Shown: positions 33,371 through 42,858, counted from the stretch's first letter. The stretch: 64,000 bases of DNA from Endozoicomonas euniceicola (GCF_025562755.1 NZ_CP103300.1:310001-374000), one strand, 5' to 3'. Numbers and translations: made by a program. Notes: generated by a model not told the origin, from the sequence alone.

Positions 33371-36226
33371 ATGGAAAAAACGTTCAATCCCCACGCCATC
33401 GAGCGCACCTGGTATCAAACCTGGGAGGAAAAAGGTTATTTTGCTCCCTCCGGTGAAGGCAACCCTTACACCATCATGATTCCCCCGCCGAACGTGACCG
33501 GTAGCCTCCACATGGGGCATGCGTTCCAGGACTCCATCATGGATGCCCTGACCCGTTATCAGCGCATGAAAGGCAGTAACACCCTGTGGCAGGTGGGTAC
33601 TGACCACGCCGGTATTGCCACGCAAATGGTCGTTGAGCGCAAAATTCAGTCTGAAGAAGGCAAAACCCGCCACGACTATGGCCGTGAAGCCTTTATGGAC
33701 AAAGTCTGGGAGTGGAAAGAGGAATCCGGTGGCACCATTACCCGCCAGCTGCGTCGCCTGGGTGCGTCCGTAGACTGGGACAACGAACGCTTCACTATGG
33801 ACCCCGGCTTCTATAAAGCGGTTCAGGAAGTATTTGTACGTTTGTATGAAGATGATCTGCTGTACCGTGGCAAGCGCCTGGTTAACTGGGACCCGAAACT
33901 GCACACCGCCATTTCTGACCTGGAAGTGGAAAACAAAGACGTTAAAGGCCACATGTGGCACCTGCGTTACCCGCTGGCGGATGGCGAGAAAACCGCTGAA
34001 GGCAAAGACTATATTGTGGTCGCCACCACCCGTCCGGAAACCATGCTGGGCGATACCGGTGTCGCCGTTAACCCGGAAGACGAACGCTACAAGGCGCTGA
34101 TCGGCAAAGATATCCTCCTGCCACTGGTGAACCGTCGTATCCCTATCGTTGCGGATGAACACGCCGACATGGAAAAAGGCACCGGCTGTGTAAAAATCAC
34201 TCCGGCCCATGACTTCAACGATAACGAAGTCGGCAAACGTTGCCAGCTGCCCATGATCAATATCATGACCCTGAACGGTGATATCCGTGACGCGGCAGAA
34301 ACCTTCAACACCGACGGCGCTGTAAACGACAGCATCGATACATTCATTCCTGAAAAGTATCACGGCATGGAGCGTTTCGCCGCCCGTAAAGCCATCGTTG
34401 CCGATATGGACGAGCAGGGGTTGCTGGAAGAGATCAAGGATCACGACCTGATGGTGCCTTACGGTGACCGTTCCGGCGTAGTCATTGAGCCAATGCTGAC
34501 CGACCAGTGGTTCGTGCGTGCTGCGCCTCTGGCACAACCTGCCATTGAAGCCGTAGAAGACGGACGCATCCAGTTTGTACCAAAACAGTACGAAAACATG
34601 TACTTCGCCTGGATGCGCGACATTCAGGACTGGTGCGTATCCCGTCAGCTGTGGTGGGGTCACCGTATCCCAGCCTGGTACGACAACGAAGGCAATGTAT
34701 TTGTGGGTCGTAACGAGGAAGAAGTTCGCCAGAAGCACAATATTGCCGCTGACATCGAGCTGAAACAGGACGACGACGTGCTCGACACCTGGTTCTCCTC
34801 TGCTCTCTGGACCTTCGGTACCCTGGGCTGGCCGGAAATGACCGAGCGCCTGAAAACCTTCCATCCCACCGATGTACTGGTGACCGGTTTCGACATTATC
34901 TTCTTCTGGGTAGCGCGCATGATCATGATGACCATGCACTTTATGAAAGACGAAGACGGCAACCCGCACATTCCGTTCAAGCACGTTTACGTGACCGGTC
35001 TGATCCGTGACGAGAACGGCGACAAAATGTCCAAGTCCAAGGGTAATGTTCTGGACCCGCTGGACATGATTGACGGGATTGACCTGGAAAGCCTGGTGGC
35101 AAAACGCTGCGGCAATATGATGCAGCCACAGCTGGCGCAGAAGATTGAGAAGCGTACCCGCAAGACCTTCGAAGACGGCATTTCTGCCCACGGTACTGAC
35201 GCCCTGCGTTACACCCTGTACTCGCTGGCCTCCACAGGCCGTGATATCAACTGGGATATGAAGCGCCTGGAAGGTTACCGCAACTTCTGCAACAAGATCT
35301 GGAACGCTGCCAGCTATGTGCAGATGAACACTAAAGGGGAAGACTGCGGTCAAACCAATGGTGACGTGGAACTGACCCTGGCAGACCGCTGGGTCATTTC
35401 CAAACTGCAACGCCTGGAAGCTCAGATTGAGAAGAACCTGGCCGACTTCCGTCTGGATCACGCTTCCCAGAACCTGTATGACTTTATCTGGAACGAGTAC
35501 TGCGCCTGGTATCTGGAGCTGTCCAAACCCGTCTTGTGGAATAAGGACGCGCCAGAAGCCCAAAAGCGCGGCACCCGTCGTACACTGGTTCGGGTTCTGG
35601 AAAACCTGATGCGCCTGACCCATCCGTTCATGCCATTTATCACCGAAGAAATCTGGCAGAACATCAAGGCAGAAGCAGGCGTTGAAGGCGATACCCTGAT
35701 GCTGAAGTCTTACCCGGAGTGTGACGACAGCAAGATCGACGAAAAAGCCGAGCAGGACATTGAATGGCTGAAAGGCTTTATTGTCGGTATCCGCAACATC
35801 CGTGCTGAACTGAACATTGGCCCAAGCAAGCCGCTGAACGTTATTCTGCGCAACACCACTGCTGACGACGAAAGTCGTCTGGAAGACAACCGCACCTTCC
35901 TGCAGGCAATGGCTAAGCTGGACGACATTAGCCTTCTGAATGAAGGTGAAACAGCACCTATGTCCACTACCGCCCTGGTCGGCTCCATGGAAGTGCTGGT
36001 ACCCATGGCTGGCCTGATTGACAAGGACGCTGAAATTGCCCGTCTGAGCAAGGAAATTGACAAGCTAGCTAAAGAAGTCGCCCGCTTTGAAGGTAAGCTG
36101 AATAACGAGAAGTTTATTGGTAAGGCACCGGCTGCGGTGGTCGAGAAGGAGAAAGCCAAACTGGCCGACGCCCTTGACGCCCGATCCAAGCTGGAAGAGC
36201 AGATGGAAGCGATTAAAGCGCTGTAA
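33371..36226 (+). CDS. valS: Valyl-tRNA synthetase
   Basis: This class I synthetase has 951 residues (E. coli 951). It starts MEKTFNPHAIERTWYQTWEE, with the HIGH motif in PPPNVTGSLHMGHAF, VGTDHAGIATQ, editing (CP1) domain ATTRPETMLGDTGVAVNPED and GTGCVKITPAHDFNDNEVG, KMSKS motif DKMSKSKGNVLDP, anticodon-binding domain and a C-terminal coiled-coil arm (EIARLSKEIDKLAKEVARFE). The arm's coding sequence (36035-36134) has a near-identical 100-bp copy at 38324-38423. It is followed by an intrinsic terminator. An 801-codon antisense frame overlaps it but has no features of a gene. Confidence 0.98.
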   Translation: MEKTFNPHAIERTWYQTWEEKGYFAPSGEGNPYTIMIPPPNVTGSLHMGHAFQDSIMDALTRYQRMKGSNTLWQVGTDHAGIATQMVVERKIQSEEGKTRHDYGREAFMDKVWEWKEESGGTITRQLRRLGASVDWDNERFTMDPGFYKAVQEVFVRLYEDDLLYRGKRLVNWDPKLHTAISDLEVENKDVKGHMWHLRYPLADGEKTAEGKDYIVVATTRPETMLGDTGVAVNPEDERYKALIGKDILLPLVNRRIPIVADEHADMEKGTGCVKITPAHDFNDNEVGKRCQLPMINIMTLNGDIRDAAETFNTDGAVNDSIDTFIPEKYHGMERFAARKAIVADMDEQGLLEEIKDHDLMVPYGDRSGVVIEPMLTDQWFVRAAPLAQPAIEAVEDGRIQFVPKQYENMYFAWMRDIQDWCVSRQLWWGHRIPAWYDNEGNVFVGRNEEEVRQKHNIAADIELKQDDDVLDTWFSSALWTFGTLGWPEMTERLKTFHPTDVLVTGFDIIFFWVARMIMMTMHFMKDEDGNPHIPFKHVYVTGLIRDENGDKMSKSKGNVLDPLDMIDGIDLESLVAKRCGNMMQPQLAQKIEKRTRKTFEDGISAHGTDALRYTLYSLASTGRDINWDMKRLEGYRNFCNKIWNAASYVQMNTKGEDCGQTNGDVELTLADRWVISKLQRLEAQIEKNLADFRLDHASQNLYDFIWNEYCAWYLELSKPVLWNKDAPEAQKRGTRRTLVRVLENLMRLTHPFMPFITEEIWQNIKAEAGVEGDTLMLKSYPECDDSKIDEKAEQDIEWLKGFIVGIRNIRAELNIGPSKPLNVILRNTTADDESRLEDNRTFLQAMAKLDDISLLNEGETAPMSTTALVGSMEVLVPMAGLIDKDAEIARLSKEIDKLAKEVARFEGKLNNEKFIGKAPAAVVEKEKAKLADALDARSKLEEQMEAIKAL

Positions 36227-36254
36227 TTCATTCTGCTAAGCAGGCTCTCAGGAA

Positions 36255-36275
36255 GCCCCGAAAACCGGGGTTTTC
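36255..36275 (+). terminator. Rho-independent terminator of valS
   Basis: GCCCCG, loop AAAA, CGGGG(C/T) pairing and TTTT: the stem CCCCG/CGGGG with T run lies 29 bases after the valS stop. Confidence 0.82.
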
Positions 36276-36388
36276 TGACACCCGGGACATCCATTGCAGC
36301 ACTCACACCGGACTTAGACGTCTCAGCCTGAAAACAAATACCTTACTTAAATTCAAGTCAAGATTGTTTTGGAACGAAAGTATGCCAA

Positions 36389-37993
36389 CTATTGCTGGGA
36401 AAATAGTCCTGAATCCTCAGGAGTTTTTGAATAATCAGCTGAACAGAATTGTTTTTTCCAGTTAGCTTCATAAAAGGAAGCTGGCTTACCACCACACCAG
36501 GTATGGTCACTAGAACGTTTTACGCAGCTAGCACCATCTTTTTTTGATATATCCAACTTACAAAGCATCTCAGTCGTTATACTTTGGTAATCAGTACAAT
36601 AATTTTTTTCAGTGGCATTATCAGGCAGTAACAAACGACGTAACGAGTCAAAACAAAAACTTGGTCCCGAAATGCCTGTAACTGCACGAACATACCATTC
36701 ATCTTCAGTCACCTGTGTTGAACAATTTTGCTCCTTTAATGACATGAGCCGGTTCCGATTGGCAACATTGTTCAGGTTATCAACCTGCCATCTGAGCGTA
36801 GCCAAAGCTATTGGGTGCCTGGCTTCATTACAGGCAAGAAAGTCATTTCGACCATAATAACGAGCAAAAGCAAAACCCAGCTCAATTTTGCAATCGAAGC
36901 GAATCTTGTCTCCATCTTTCAGAAAACGCTTGAGTTTATTACCATCAAGAGTATCTGTATCCATGTACAGCATGCCTTTTCCGGTTCGTTCAGTCACTTT
37001 TCCCTCTGCCTGATCAACAGCGTCAGCACCGGCGGCCAGTAGTGCGTAGCGAATAACGTCACTGTACATGGCATAATTTTTATGCTCACCCCTGAGCCAT
37101 TGAAGTGCTGCCTGATACTCTTCCTGCTGATCCGCTCCTTCAAATATTCTTTCCAGACCCGCATCATTAATATCCAGTACCTTGATATTTATTCCCTGCG
37201 CCTCTGGAAGTTCAGGGATACATTTCATTAAAGAATCTTCATTTTCTGTTAACAGGGTACGATCTTTCCAGAGAATAATTTCTCGTTTTGCTGGTAATAG
37301 TGTTTCCGTTTCATTTGAAATTGATGCCAGCAAGGCAATATTTTCCAGATAGAGGTCTGGTATTAAAGAACCCACCCAGATCAGATTGACCGGAGTATCG
37401 TGGGGAAGAAGTTTTCCTACGCCTGAGTCGATGACTGGATTCAGATCACAGGCGCTCATCATCATTTTATCGGAAAAAATCTCTATCAGTTTTTTTTTGG
37501 CGATTTCACTCCCGCTAAAAATGGCTGGTAAGTAGCTGCCAAAACGAAAAGCGATCAAAGGGCAAGCATCAGGCAGCAATTTTTTCGGATATCTTCTACA
37601 GTATTCGGAAATTTCTTCATAAATAAAAGCACTCTTTCTACGATCAGAGTCATTGTAAAAATAAAAAAGTTTTTTTCCCCCTGAATTTTCCCAGTCTCTA
37701 AATTCGCCCGTATAAATTGATTTAAGAGTTTCCGGCGAAAACCCTTTGTATAAGGGAGTAAGGCAGGTTCTTATTTCATCTATAACATGCTGTTCGATTT
37801 TTGCGTATGCATCAGTAGTAGTAATGTTTCTTTCAGATATTTTCTGGGCATTAAAAAGAAAAGGGTATGGGTAGTAACCCGATAACCTCGACAGATAAGA
37901 TTGCTGTTCATCTGGCTTAGCACTTTCCTGAACGGTAGAGTGTTTTTCCTGAATGGTGTGGTGTTCTTGACTGTTCGAGCTAACAGGATTCAT
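36389..37993 (-). CDS. DXD-motif glycosyltransferase-like protein, effector-like
   Basis: The 534-residue protein has no signal peptide. Its N-terminus is Ser/Gln/His/Glu-rich (NPVSSNSQEHHTIQEKHSTV), as in type III substrates. It contains VNLIWVGSLIPDLYLENIAL (about 200-220), IILWKDRTLL, YAMYSDVIRYALLAAGADAV (about 306-325) and MLYMDTDTL (about 340-348). The order N-L-I-W-x-G, W-x-D, SD-x-x-RY-x-x-L and DTD is that of GT-A glycosyltransferases of the TcdA/TcdB and sugar-binding DXD (PF04488) type. DTD would bind Mn2+ and the nucleotide sugar. About 17 extra residues sit between the RY helix and DTD compared with relatives. The C-terminus is Cys-rich. A toxin or effector role is inferred. Confidence 0.65.
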   Translation of the reverse strand: MNPVSSNSQEHHTIQEKHSTVQESAKPDEQQSYLSRLSGYYPYPFLFNAQKISERNITTTDAYAKIEQHVIDEIRTCLTPLYKGFSPETLKSIYTGEFRDWENSGGKKLFYFYNDSDRRKSAFIYEEISEYCRRYPKKLLPDACPLIAFRFGSYLPAIFSGSEIAKKKLIEIFSDKMMMSACDLNPVIDSGVGKLLPHDTPVNLIWVGSLIPDLYLENIALLASISNETETLLPAKREIILWKDRTLLTENEDSLMKCIPELPEAQGINIKVLDINDAGLERIFEGADQQEEYQAALQWLRGEHKNYAMYSDVIRYALLAAGADAVDQAEGKVTERTGKGMLYMDTDTLDGNKLKRFLKDGDKIRFDCKIELGFAFARYYGRNDFLACNEARHPIALATLRWQVDNLNNVANRNRLMSLKEQNCSTQVTEDEWYVRAVTGISGPSFCFDSLRRLLLPDNATEKNYCTDYQSITTEMLCKLDISKKDGASCVKRSSDHTWCGGKPASFYEANWKKQFCSADYSKTPEDSGLFSQQ

Positions 37994-38064
37994 ATTTACC
38001 TCTTTCTTATTAATACAGAAGAGGTAAACCTCTTGATTATGGTATTACAGTAATTCACTCCTTA

Positions 38065-38207
38065 GGGAAGCAGCAGAACATAATATACCGCTGTTGGCTG
38101 TTGGCTGTTGGCTGTTGGCTGTTGGCTGTTGGCTGTTGGCTTTTGGCTGTATGAGCAGCTAATAGCCAACAGCCAAAAGCCCGGTAAGTTATTGAATGCT
38201 GCGCCCC
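38065..38207. mobile_element. Palindromic MITE-like element, copy B (143 bp)
   Basis: Same ends as copy A (GGGAAGCAGCA...TGCTGCGCCCC). The internal tandem heptamer is expanded to eight units (seven CTGTTGG plus one CTTTTGG), which explains the extra 28 bp. It is flanked by TTA on both sides (38062-38064, 38208-38210), a different triplet from copies A and C, confirming a 3-bp target duplication. Confidence 0.85.
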
Positions 38208-38265
38208 TTAGAGAGACCTATCACCAAAAAAGTTCCCGCAGTGGAGTTTTTATGCGAAAACCCTA

Positions 38266-38423
38266 TTAGCCAGTGGAACCCGCACCGCAGGCACACGCAC
38301 ATCAAAACTGGCGGCAGACCGCTATCGCCCGTCTGAGCAAGGAAATTGACAAGCTGGCTAAAGAAGTCGCCCGCTTTGAAGGTAAGCTGAATAACGATAA
38401 GTTTATTGGTAAGGCACCGGCTG
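38266..38423. pseudogene. Chimeric junction of aspD and valS gene fragments
   Basis: Bases 38266-38317 match 41215-41266 inside aspD (about four mismatches), and bases 38324-38423 match 36035-36134 inside valS (about three mismatches). Only six bases separate the two pieces. Both are in the orientation of their parents, whose genes flank this site. Apart from this and the MITE, the region 37994-38650 shows no gene. Confidence 0.85.
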
Positions 38424-38650
38424 TCCACCGGTACCTGTTATTTTTCAGATGGTACCAGCCATTCTGACAACTCTCTGGCACCTCCCCCTAATCCGCCCTC
38501 TATCGTTTACAAAAAAACAAATAGCGCCGGAATCACACTCTATAATGGCCTGTCATGAGCAATAGAATTTCAAGCTTGGTATCCCCTTCAGGCTGACCCA
38601 ATAATACCCAATCCTGACAATACAGTTTTTAATATTTAAGAGAATAAGTT

Positions 38651-39661
38651 ATGTGGCTCTCAAAAAATAATCGCTCTGTTACAACAACCCCATTAAGTCT
38701 TCAGGCTGGTATTCTGCTGGCAACCCTGACCGTTTTACTTTCTTCCATGGTGTCAGCGGATTCACGCTGCAACAGAGGAAAACCAGAAAATGGGACGGTC
38801 AGCACCTGTCAGCTCCAAAACGGCAGTAAAACATTCAAACCATCCCTTTTTGTAACTCAGTGCAGGTATGATCAGTGCGAGGAATCCAAGCCGGTGGATA
38901 TTTCAGTTCGGGAAACCGAGATTGGTGCTGACGCCGGAACAATGGGGTGTGAACTGCTATCGCTGGGAACCAGTACATACCAGAAAGCCAGCGATTATGC
39001 GCCTAAGATAGAGTATTCAGCCTACGACAAAGATGCTCACCTCTCTATGAGTATGCTGCCGGACAAAGAGTATGATCTTTATATCAAAACAGCCTGCTGG
39101 TCACCTCAACGAGCATTTTCCCGATTGACTTTACCACAAAGCTTTATCAAATCTGCCAAAAAAAAATTCTCTGAGATGATTATCCATCCAAAGCCGTACG
39201 AGACACCGTGGGATCAGGCATTATTAGACAACTCAGACAAAAAATACATAGTCACGAACTCTATGTACCTGAAGCTATACAGTGTCGAAGCATCAGAAGC
39301 AGAAACTGATATTCGCATCGATTTAAAAAATATCACCCTGCACCTTGATCTGATTCGCGGAAATGATACAGATTGCATAGTCTGTGAGGATTTCTGGAGA
39401 AAAACATTTAATCTTCATGTTACCTGGCACTACCCCTTACCAGCAAAGTCAGACACGACAGCTGACGTGCCAACAACATCAATACTGACTGGCGCCATGG
39501 CCGTTGCAGGCACATCAGAAAATGTGACGTTCAGTGCGACAGCTCCAACACCTGAAGGCAACTCCAGCATCCACCTGCGCACAACCTCCTCGTCCAATTC
39601 GCTGATCCCATCTCTGGTTGCTATAACCTTATCTGTCATTGCCGGAGTCTTGAAGCAATAG
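38651..39661 (+). CDS. Secreted protein with C-terminal hydrophobic anchor, unknown function
   Basis: The 336-residue protein begins with an extended signal peptide (LQAGILLATLTVLLSSMVSA). The ectodomain has Cys pairs (RCNRGK, STCQLQ, QCRYDQCEE, GCELL, TDCIVCEDF). A Ser/Thr-rich stretch (about 275-315) leads to a C-terminal hydrophobic segment SLIPSLVAITLSVIAGVLKQ with no cytoplasmic tail. The layout (signal peptide, ectodomain, Thr/Ser-rich stalk, terminal anchor) resembles eukaryotic surface proteins. I recognise no domain. It lies beside the chimeric junction and converges on dcuA with an 11-bp gap. Confidence 0.55.
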   Translation: MWLSKNNRSVTTTPLSLQAGILLATLTVLLSSMVSADSRCNRGKPENGTVSTCQLQNGSKTFKPSLFVTQCRYDQCEESKPVDISVRETEIGADAGTMGCELLSLGTSTYQKASDYAPKIEYSAYDKDAHLSMSMLPDKEYDLYIKTACWSPQRAFSRLTLPQSFIKSAKKKFSEMIIHPKPYETPWDQALLDNSDKKYIVTNSMYLKLYSVEASEAETDIRIDLKNITLHLDLIRGNDTDCIVCEDFWRKTFNLHVTWHYPLPAKSDTTADVPTTSILTGAMAVAGTSENVTFSATAPTPEGNSSIHLRTTSSSNSLIPSLVAITLSVIAGVLKQ

Positions 39662-39672
39662 CATGATTCGGA

Positions 39673-40980
39673 TCAGAGCCCAAGAATCATCGGGGCAAGC
39701 ACGAAAGCAAATGACACACACAGTGAGATACACAGGGTTCCCGGCAGGAAGAACGGGTGATTAAACACCAGCTTGCCAATTCGCGTTGAGCCGGTTTCAT
39801 CCATTTCAACCGCAGCCAGCAGCGTTGGATAAGTCGGCAATACAAACAGAGCTGATACGGCTGCGAAAGAGGCAATAGCGGTCACCGGATCAACCAGAGT
39901 CAGGGCGGCTGGCATCAGCGCCCGGGTAGTGGCAGCCTGTGAGTAAAGCAGCATGGAAGCAAAAAACAGAGTGACCGCCAGTAGCCATGGATAGCCAACC
40001 AGAATATTACCCGCCATCGCCTTAATACTCTCGATATGAGCCCCCACAAAAGTGTTACCCAACCATGCAACACCCAGCACACACATTGCCGCACTCATAC
40101 CAGACTTAAACGTCTGAGCCTTAATAATATCGCTGGTATCAATTTTACACAGTATGACAATCATGCAGGCAGCAAACATCATAAACAGCATAATGGCAGA
40201 GTCTCGGGGCAAAGCCGGGTTCTCAATCAGTCCAACCGTTGGGCTGATGGCTGTTGCATAAATCACGACAGCCAGAATACTGAGCGCAAAAATCAAAACC
40301 GACAGACCAGCAGTGACTTTCGGGGTCGCCCTCTCATCACGCTTACGCTTTCTGATCAGGCCTGCCGCCATGCGCTCCTGGTAGATTTCATCTTTTTCCA
40401 GATCCAGCCCCAGAAAATTGCAAACACAGGCCGTCAGCATAACAGCCACAAAAGAAGTCGGGACAGAAATCGACAGTAGATCCAGATAGCCCACATTGTA
40501 GGGTTCCAGAAAATCACTGAAGACAACCACAGCAGCAGACACCGGGGATGCGGTAATGGCAACCTGCGAGGCAATAACAGCAATACTTAAAGGCCGGGAT
40601 GGGCGAACACCATTTTCTTTAGCCACCTCCGCGATAACCGGGAGTGTCGAAAAGGCAGTATGCCCCGTACCTGCCAGCAACGTCATAAAATAAGTCACTG
40701 TCGGTGCCAGAATGGTGATGTATTTAGGCTGACTGCGCAGAATCATCTCAGCCTTTTTAACCAGCCAGTCCAAACCACCCGCCACCTGCATGGAAGCAAC
40801 GGCACCAATAACCGTCATAATAATGAGTATGACGTCAACAGGAATGGAACCGGGCTCCAGACCCAAACCCAGCGTGAGAACCAGAACACCGATCGCGCCA
40901 GCAAAACCAACGCCAATACTACCCAGACGAGATCCCAGATAAATACATGAAAGAACGACAACCAACTGAACCCAGATCAT
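39673..40980 (-). CDS. dcuA: C4-dicarboxylate/aspartate transporter DcuA
   Basis: Dcu carriers exchange aspartate, fumarate, malate and succinate across the inner membrane. The ATG at 40980 with GGAG six bases upstream gives MIWVQLVVVLSCIYLGSRLG, aligning with the E. coli DcuA start; 435 residues (E. coli 433). Also visible are PVDVILIIMTVIGAVASMQV, AGGLDWLVKKAEMILRSQPK, LAGTGHTAFSTLPVIAEVAK and ITASPVSAAVVVFSDFLEP. These fit DcuA better than DcuB. It lies 128 bases downstream of aspD on the same strand, so uptake and decarboxylation of aspartate are probably linked. Confidence 0.9.
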   Translation of the reverse strand: MIWVQLVVVLSCIYLGSRLGSIGVGFAGAIGVLVLTLGLGLEPGSIPVDVILIIMTVIGAVASMQVAGGLDWLVKKAEMILRSQPKYITILAPTVTYFMTLLAGTGHTAFSTLPVIAEVAKENGVRPSRPLSIAVIASQVAITASPVSAAVVVFSDFLEPYNVGYLDLLSISVPTSFVAVMLTACVCNFLGLDLEKDEIYQERMAAGLIRKRKRDERATPKVTAGLSVLIFALSILAVVIYATAISPTVGLIENPALPRDSAIMLFMMFAACMIVILCKIDTSDIIKAQTFKSGMSAAMCVLGVAWLGNTFVGAHIESIKAMAGNILVGYPWLLAVTLFFASMLLYSQAATTRALMPAALTLVDPVTAIASFAAVSALFVLPTYPTLLAAVEMDETGSTRIGKLVFNHPFFLPGTLCISLCVSFAFVLAPMILGL

Positions 40981-41108
40981 AAGCAACTCCAATGACAACA
41001 AAGCGAATGACGAACACTCTTTTGATCAACAAACGTTCAGATTTGCTCACTGAGTATAAAGCATGTCGGAAAGTATTAAGGTTTTGGGCGTCCTTATTTA
41101 TTCGGCAT

Positions 41109-42710
41109 TTAGTCGTTTAGAGAACGCTCCTGTTCATGGCAGTACTCCTGAAAAAACTCATCCAGCACCTGTCGGGCGAACTGCCCGATAGCCGCATAAT
41201 TAGCAAGGGTCAGGTTAGCCAGCGAAACCCGCACCGCAGGCACATGCACATCAAAACCGGCGGCAGGCAGCAGCACAATACCGGTTTCGTCCGCCAGCCG
41301 GAAAAGAAACTCGGCACAACTGTGCCGACCCAGAAACCAGTCAGCAAAAGCCTGACTATGCAGACGACTGGCCAGCAACCCCAGATCCAGTAATGTGTAA
41401 TAACCGACAATAGATTCTGAAGGCTCCTCCGGCAGGCCGATATTCTGGTAAAGGGTTTGGTAACGGGAACGAATTAACCGTTTAGCACCGCGTTGATAAT
41501 GGCCTTCACTGTCAATCAGGCTGCCCAGGGCAAACAGCGTCATCTGCAATTGCTGAGGTGCAGACAACCCTGCGCTGTGATGCAGAGCTACCGAACGACT
41601 ATCGGCCACCAGTCGCTCAAGAAATGGCAGCTTCTTTGGTTCAGAAGAGATGGAAGCGTAGCGAGCGTTTACCTCATCATCATTCTTATCCTGCACCAAC
41701 TGGTCATAAACAGAGTGTTTATGCAGGGCAATCACCCCCAGTCGCCAGCCTGTTGCCCCAAAGAACTTGGAAAAAGAGTAAACGCACAAAGTATTACGAG
41801 GACAGGTGGCAAATAATGATATAAAGCTGTCTGCAAAGGTCGCATAAACATCATCAGTCACCACCAGCAAATCCTGTCGTTGACTCTGGATCAGCTTCGT
41901 CAGAGCCTGAAGTGATGACTGACTTAATGCGACCGATGGCGGATTACTGGGATTAACCAGGCAGAGAAGCTTAATATCAGGGTCATTCAGTTTATGAAGC
42001 TCATCAGGCGACAACTGCCAATTACTTTTTTCATCCGCTTCCAGCTCAACAACATGCAGCTGATAATCAGCCAGTTCAGGAATTTCCAGATAGGGCGTAA
42101 AAATCGGAGTCAGCAGCGCAACCCTGTCACCCGCTGACAACAAACCATTGGCATGCAGTGACTGAAAAATATAGCTCATGGCAGCTGTACCGCCTTCGGT
42201 CGCAAACAGGTGAAAGTCATCCCCGGCTTTCAATCCGTCACACAATTCCTGCCGCAGGTAAGCTTTCACTACCGGCTCAAAGTATTTCAGCATCGACATC
42301 GGTTGTGGGTAATAACAGCCCAGCGAAGCATTGACCATCTCCGCCAGCAGCTGTTCAGGCAATATACCCAGCTGGTCCTTAACCAGTGACAGCGCCGCCT
42401 GAATAAAGCGCATGCCGACAGCGTCTTCGTGATTGTGGCGAAACACCTCAAACCGCTGCAGCATACCATCGGTTTCCGGCAAACCACCAAAACCACTGTT
42501 CAGGTAGGAATAAGATCGCTCCGCTTCCTGCAGAGCAAATTCACCCAGCTGTAAAAAAGCCCGCCTGGGCGCAATCGCAAGAAAATTGGGATTGCCCCGC
42601 CCGGCATTCAACATCATGCGATCGGCATGGGAGGAGGCAATAGCAAGAAGTTGATCCTTGAATTCAAAAGGGCTGATTGATTGGCTATCATTGTCGTTTA
42701 GGTCAGACAT
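41109..42710 (-). CDS. aspD: Aspartate 4-decarboxylase (bifunctional aspartate aminotransferase/beta-decarboxylase)
   Basis: This PLP enzyme converts L-aspartate to L-alanine and CO2. The ATG at 42708-42710 gives 533 residues, the family's usual size; the ORF continues upstream but would overlap the divergent cryptochrome gene. Motifs: MLNAGRGNPNFLAIAPRRAF, a GFGGLPETDGMLQRF segment, LFATEGGTAAMSYIFQSLHA, LCLVNPSNPPSVALS, VVTDDVYATF and the PLP-lysine region VYSFSKFFGATGWRLGVIAL. Alanine production with proton consumption can help pH and energy balance. It is paired with dcuA. Part of the coding sequence is copied at 38266-38317. Confidence 0.88.
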   Translation of the reverse strand: MSDLNDNDSQSISPFEFKDQLLAIASSHADRMMLNAGRGNPNFLAIAPRRAFLQLGEFALQEAERSYSYLNSGFGGLPETDGMLQRFEVFRHNHEDAVGMRFIQAALSLVKDQLGILPEQLLAEMVNASLGCYYPQPMSMLKYFEPVVKAYLRQELCDGLKAGDDFHLFATEGGTAAMSYIFQSLHANGLLSAGDRVALLTPIFTPYLEIPELADYQLHVVELEADEKSNWQLSPDELHKLNDPDIKLLCLVNPSNPPSVALSQSSLQALTKLIQSQRQDLLVVTDDVYATFADSFISLFATCPRNTLCVYSFSKFFGATGWRLGVIALHKHSVYDQLVQDKNDDEVNARYASISSEPKKLPFLERLVADSRSVALHHSAGLSAPQQLQMTLFALGSLIDSEGHYQRGAKRLIRSRYQTLYQNIGLPEEPSESIVGYYTLLDLGLLASRLHSQAFADWFLGRHSCAEFLFRLADETGIVLLPAAGFDVHVPAVRVSLANLTLANYAAIGQFARQVLDEFFQEYCHEQERSLND

Positions 42711-42858
42711 CCTGAAAAAACCATCTAGCTCAAAACTAATGAAAACATAGTTCATACTTTCAAAATCATTCAAATTCCAGCGATCAGTCAGGCTTGAAAT
42801 TTTTATTGCCGGCAGGCTCTGGCATTGAACTGCGGCATGTCGCAGAAGGTGGTCATTC

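Noticed and set aside
33218..35623. 801-codon open frame antisense to valS
   Set aside because: It lies entirely opposite a highly conserved synthetase gene, has no family motifs and its composition reflects the reverse complement of valS codons.
38091..38150. Heptamer tandem array that might be taken for a CRISPR or satellite
   Set aside because: The units are only 7 bp with no spacers and lie inside a MITE with defined ends and target duplications.
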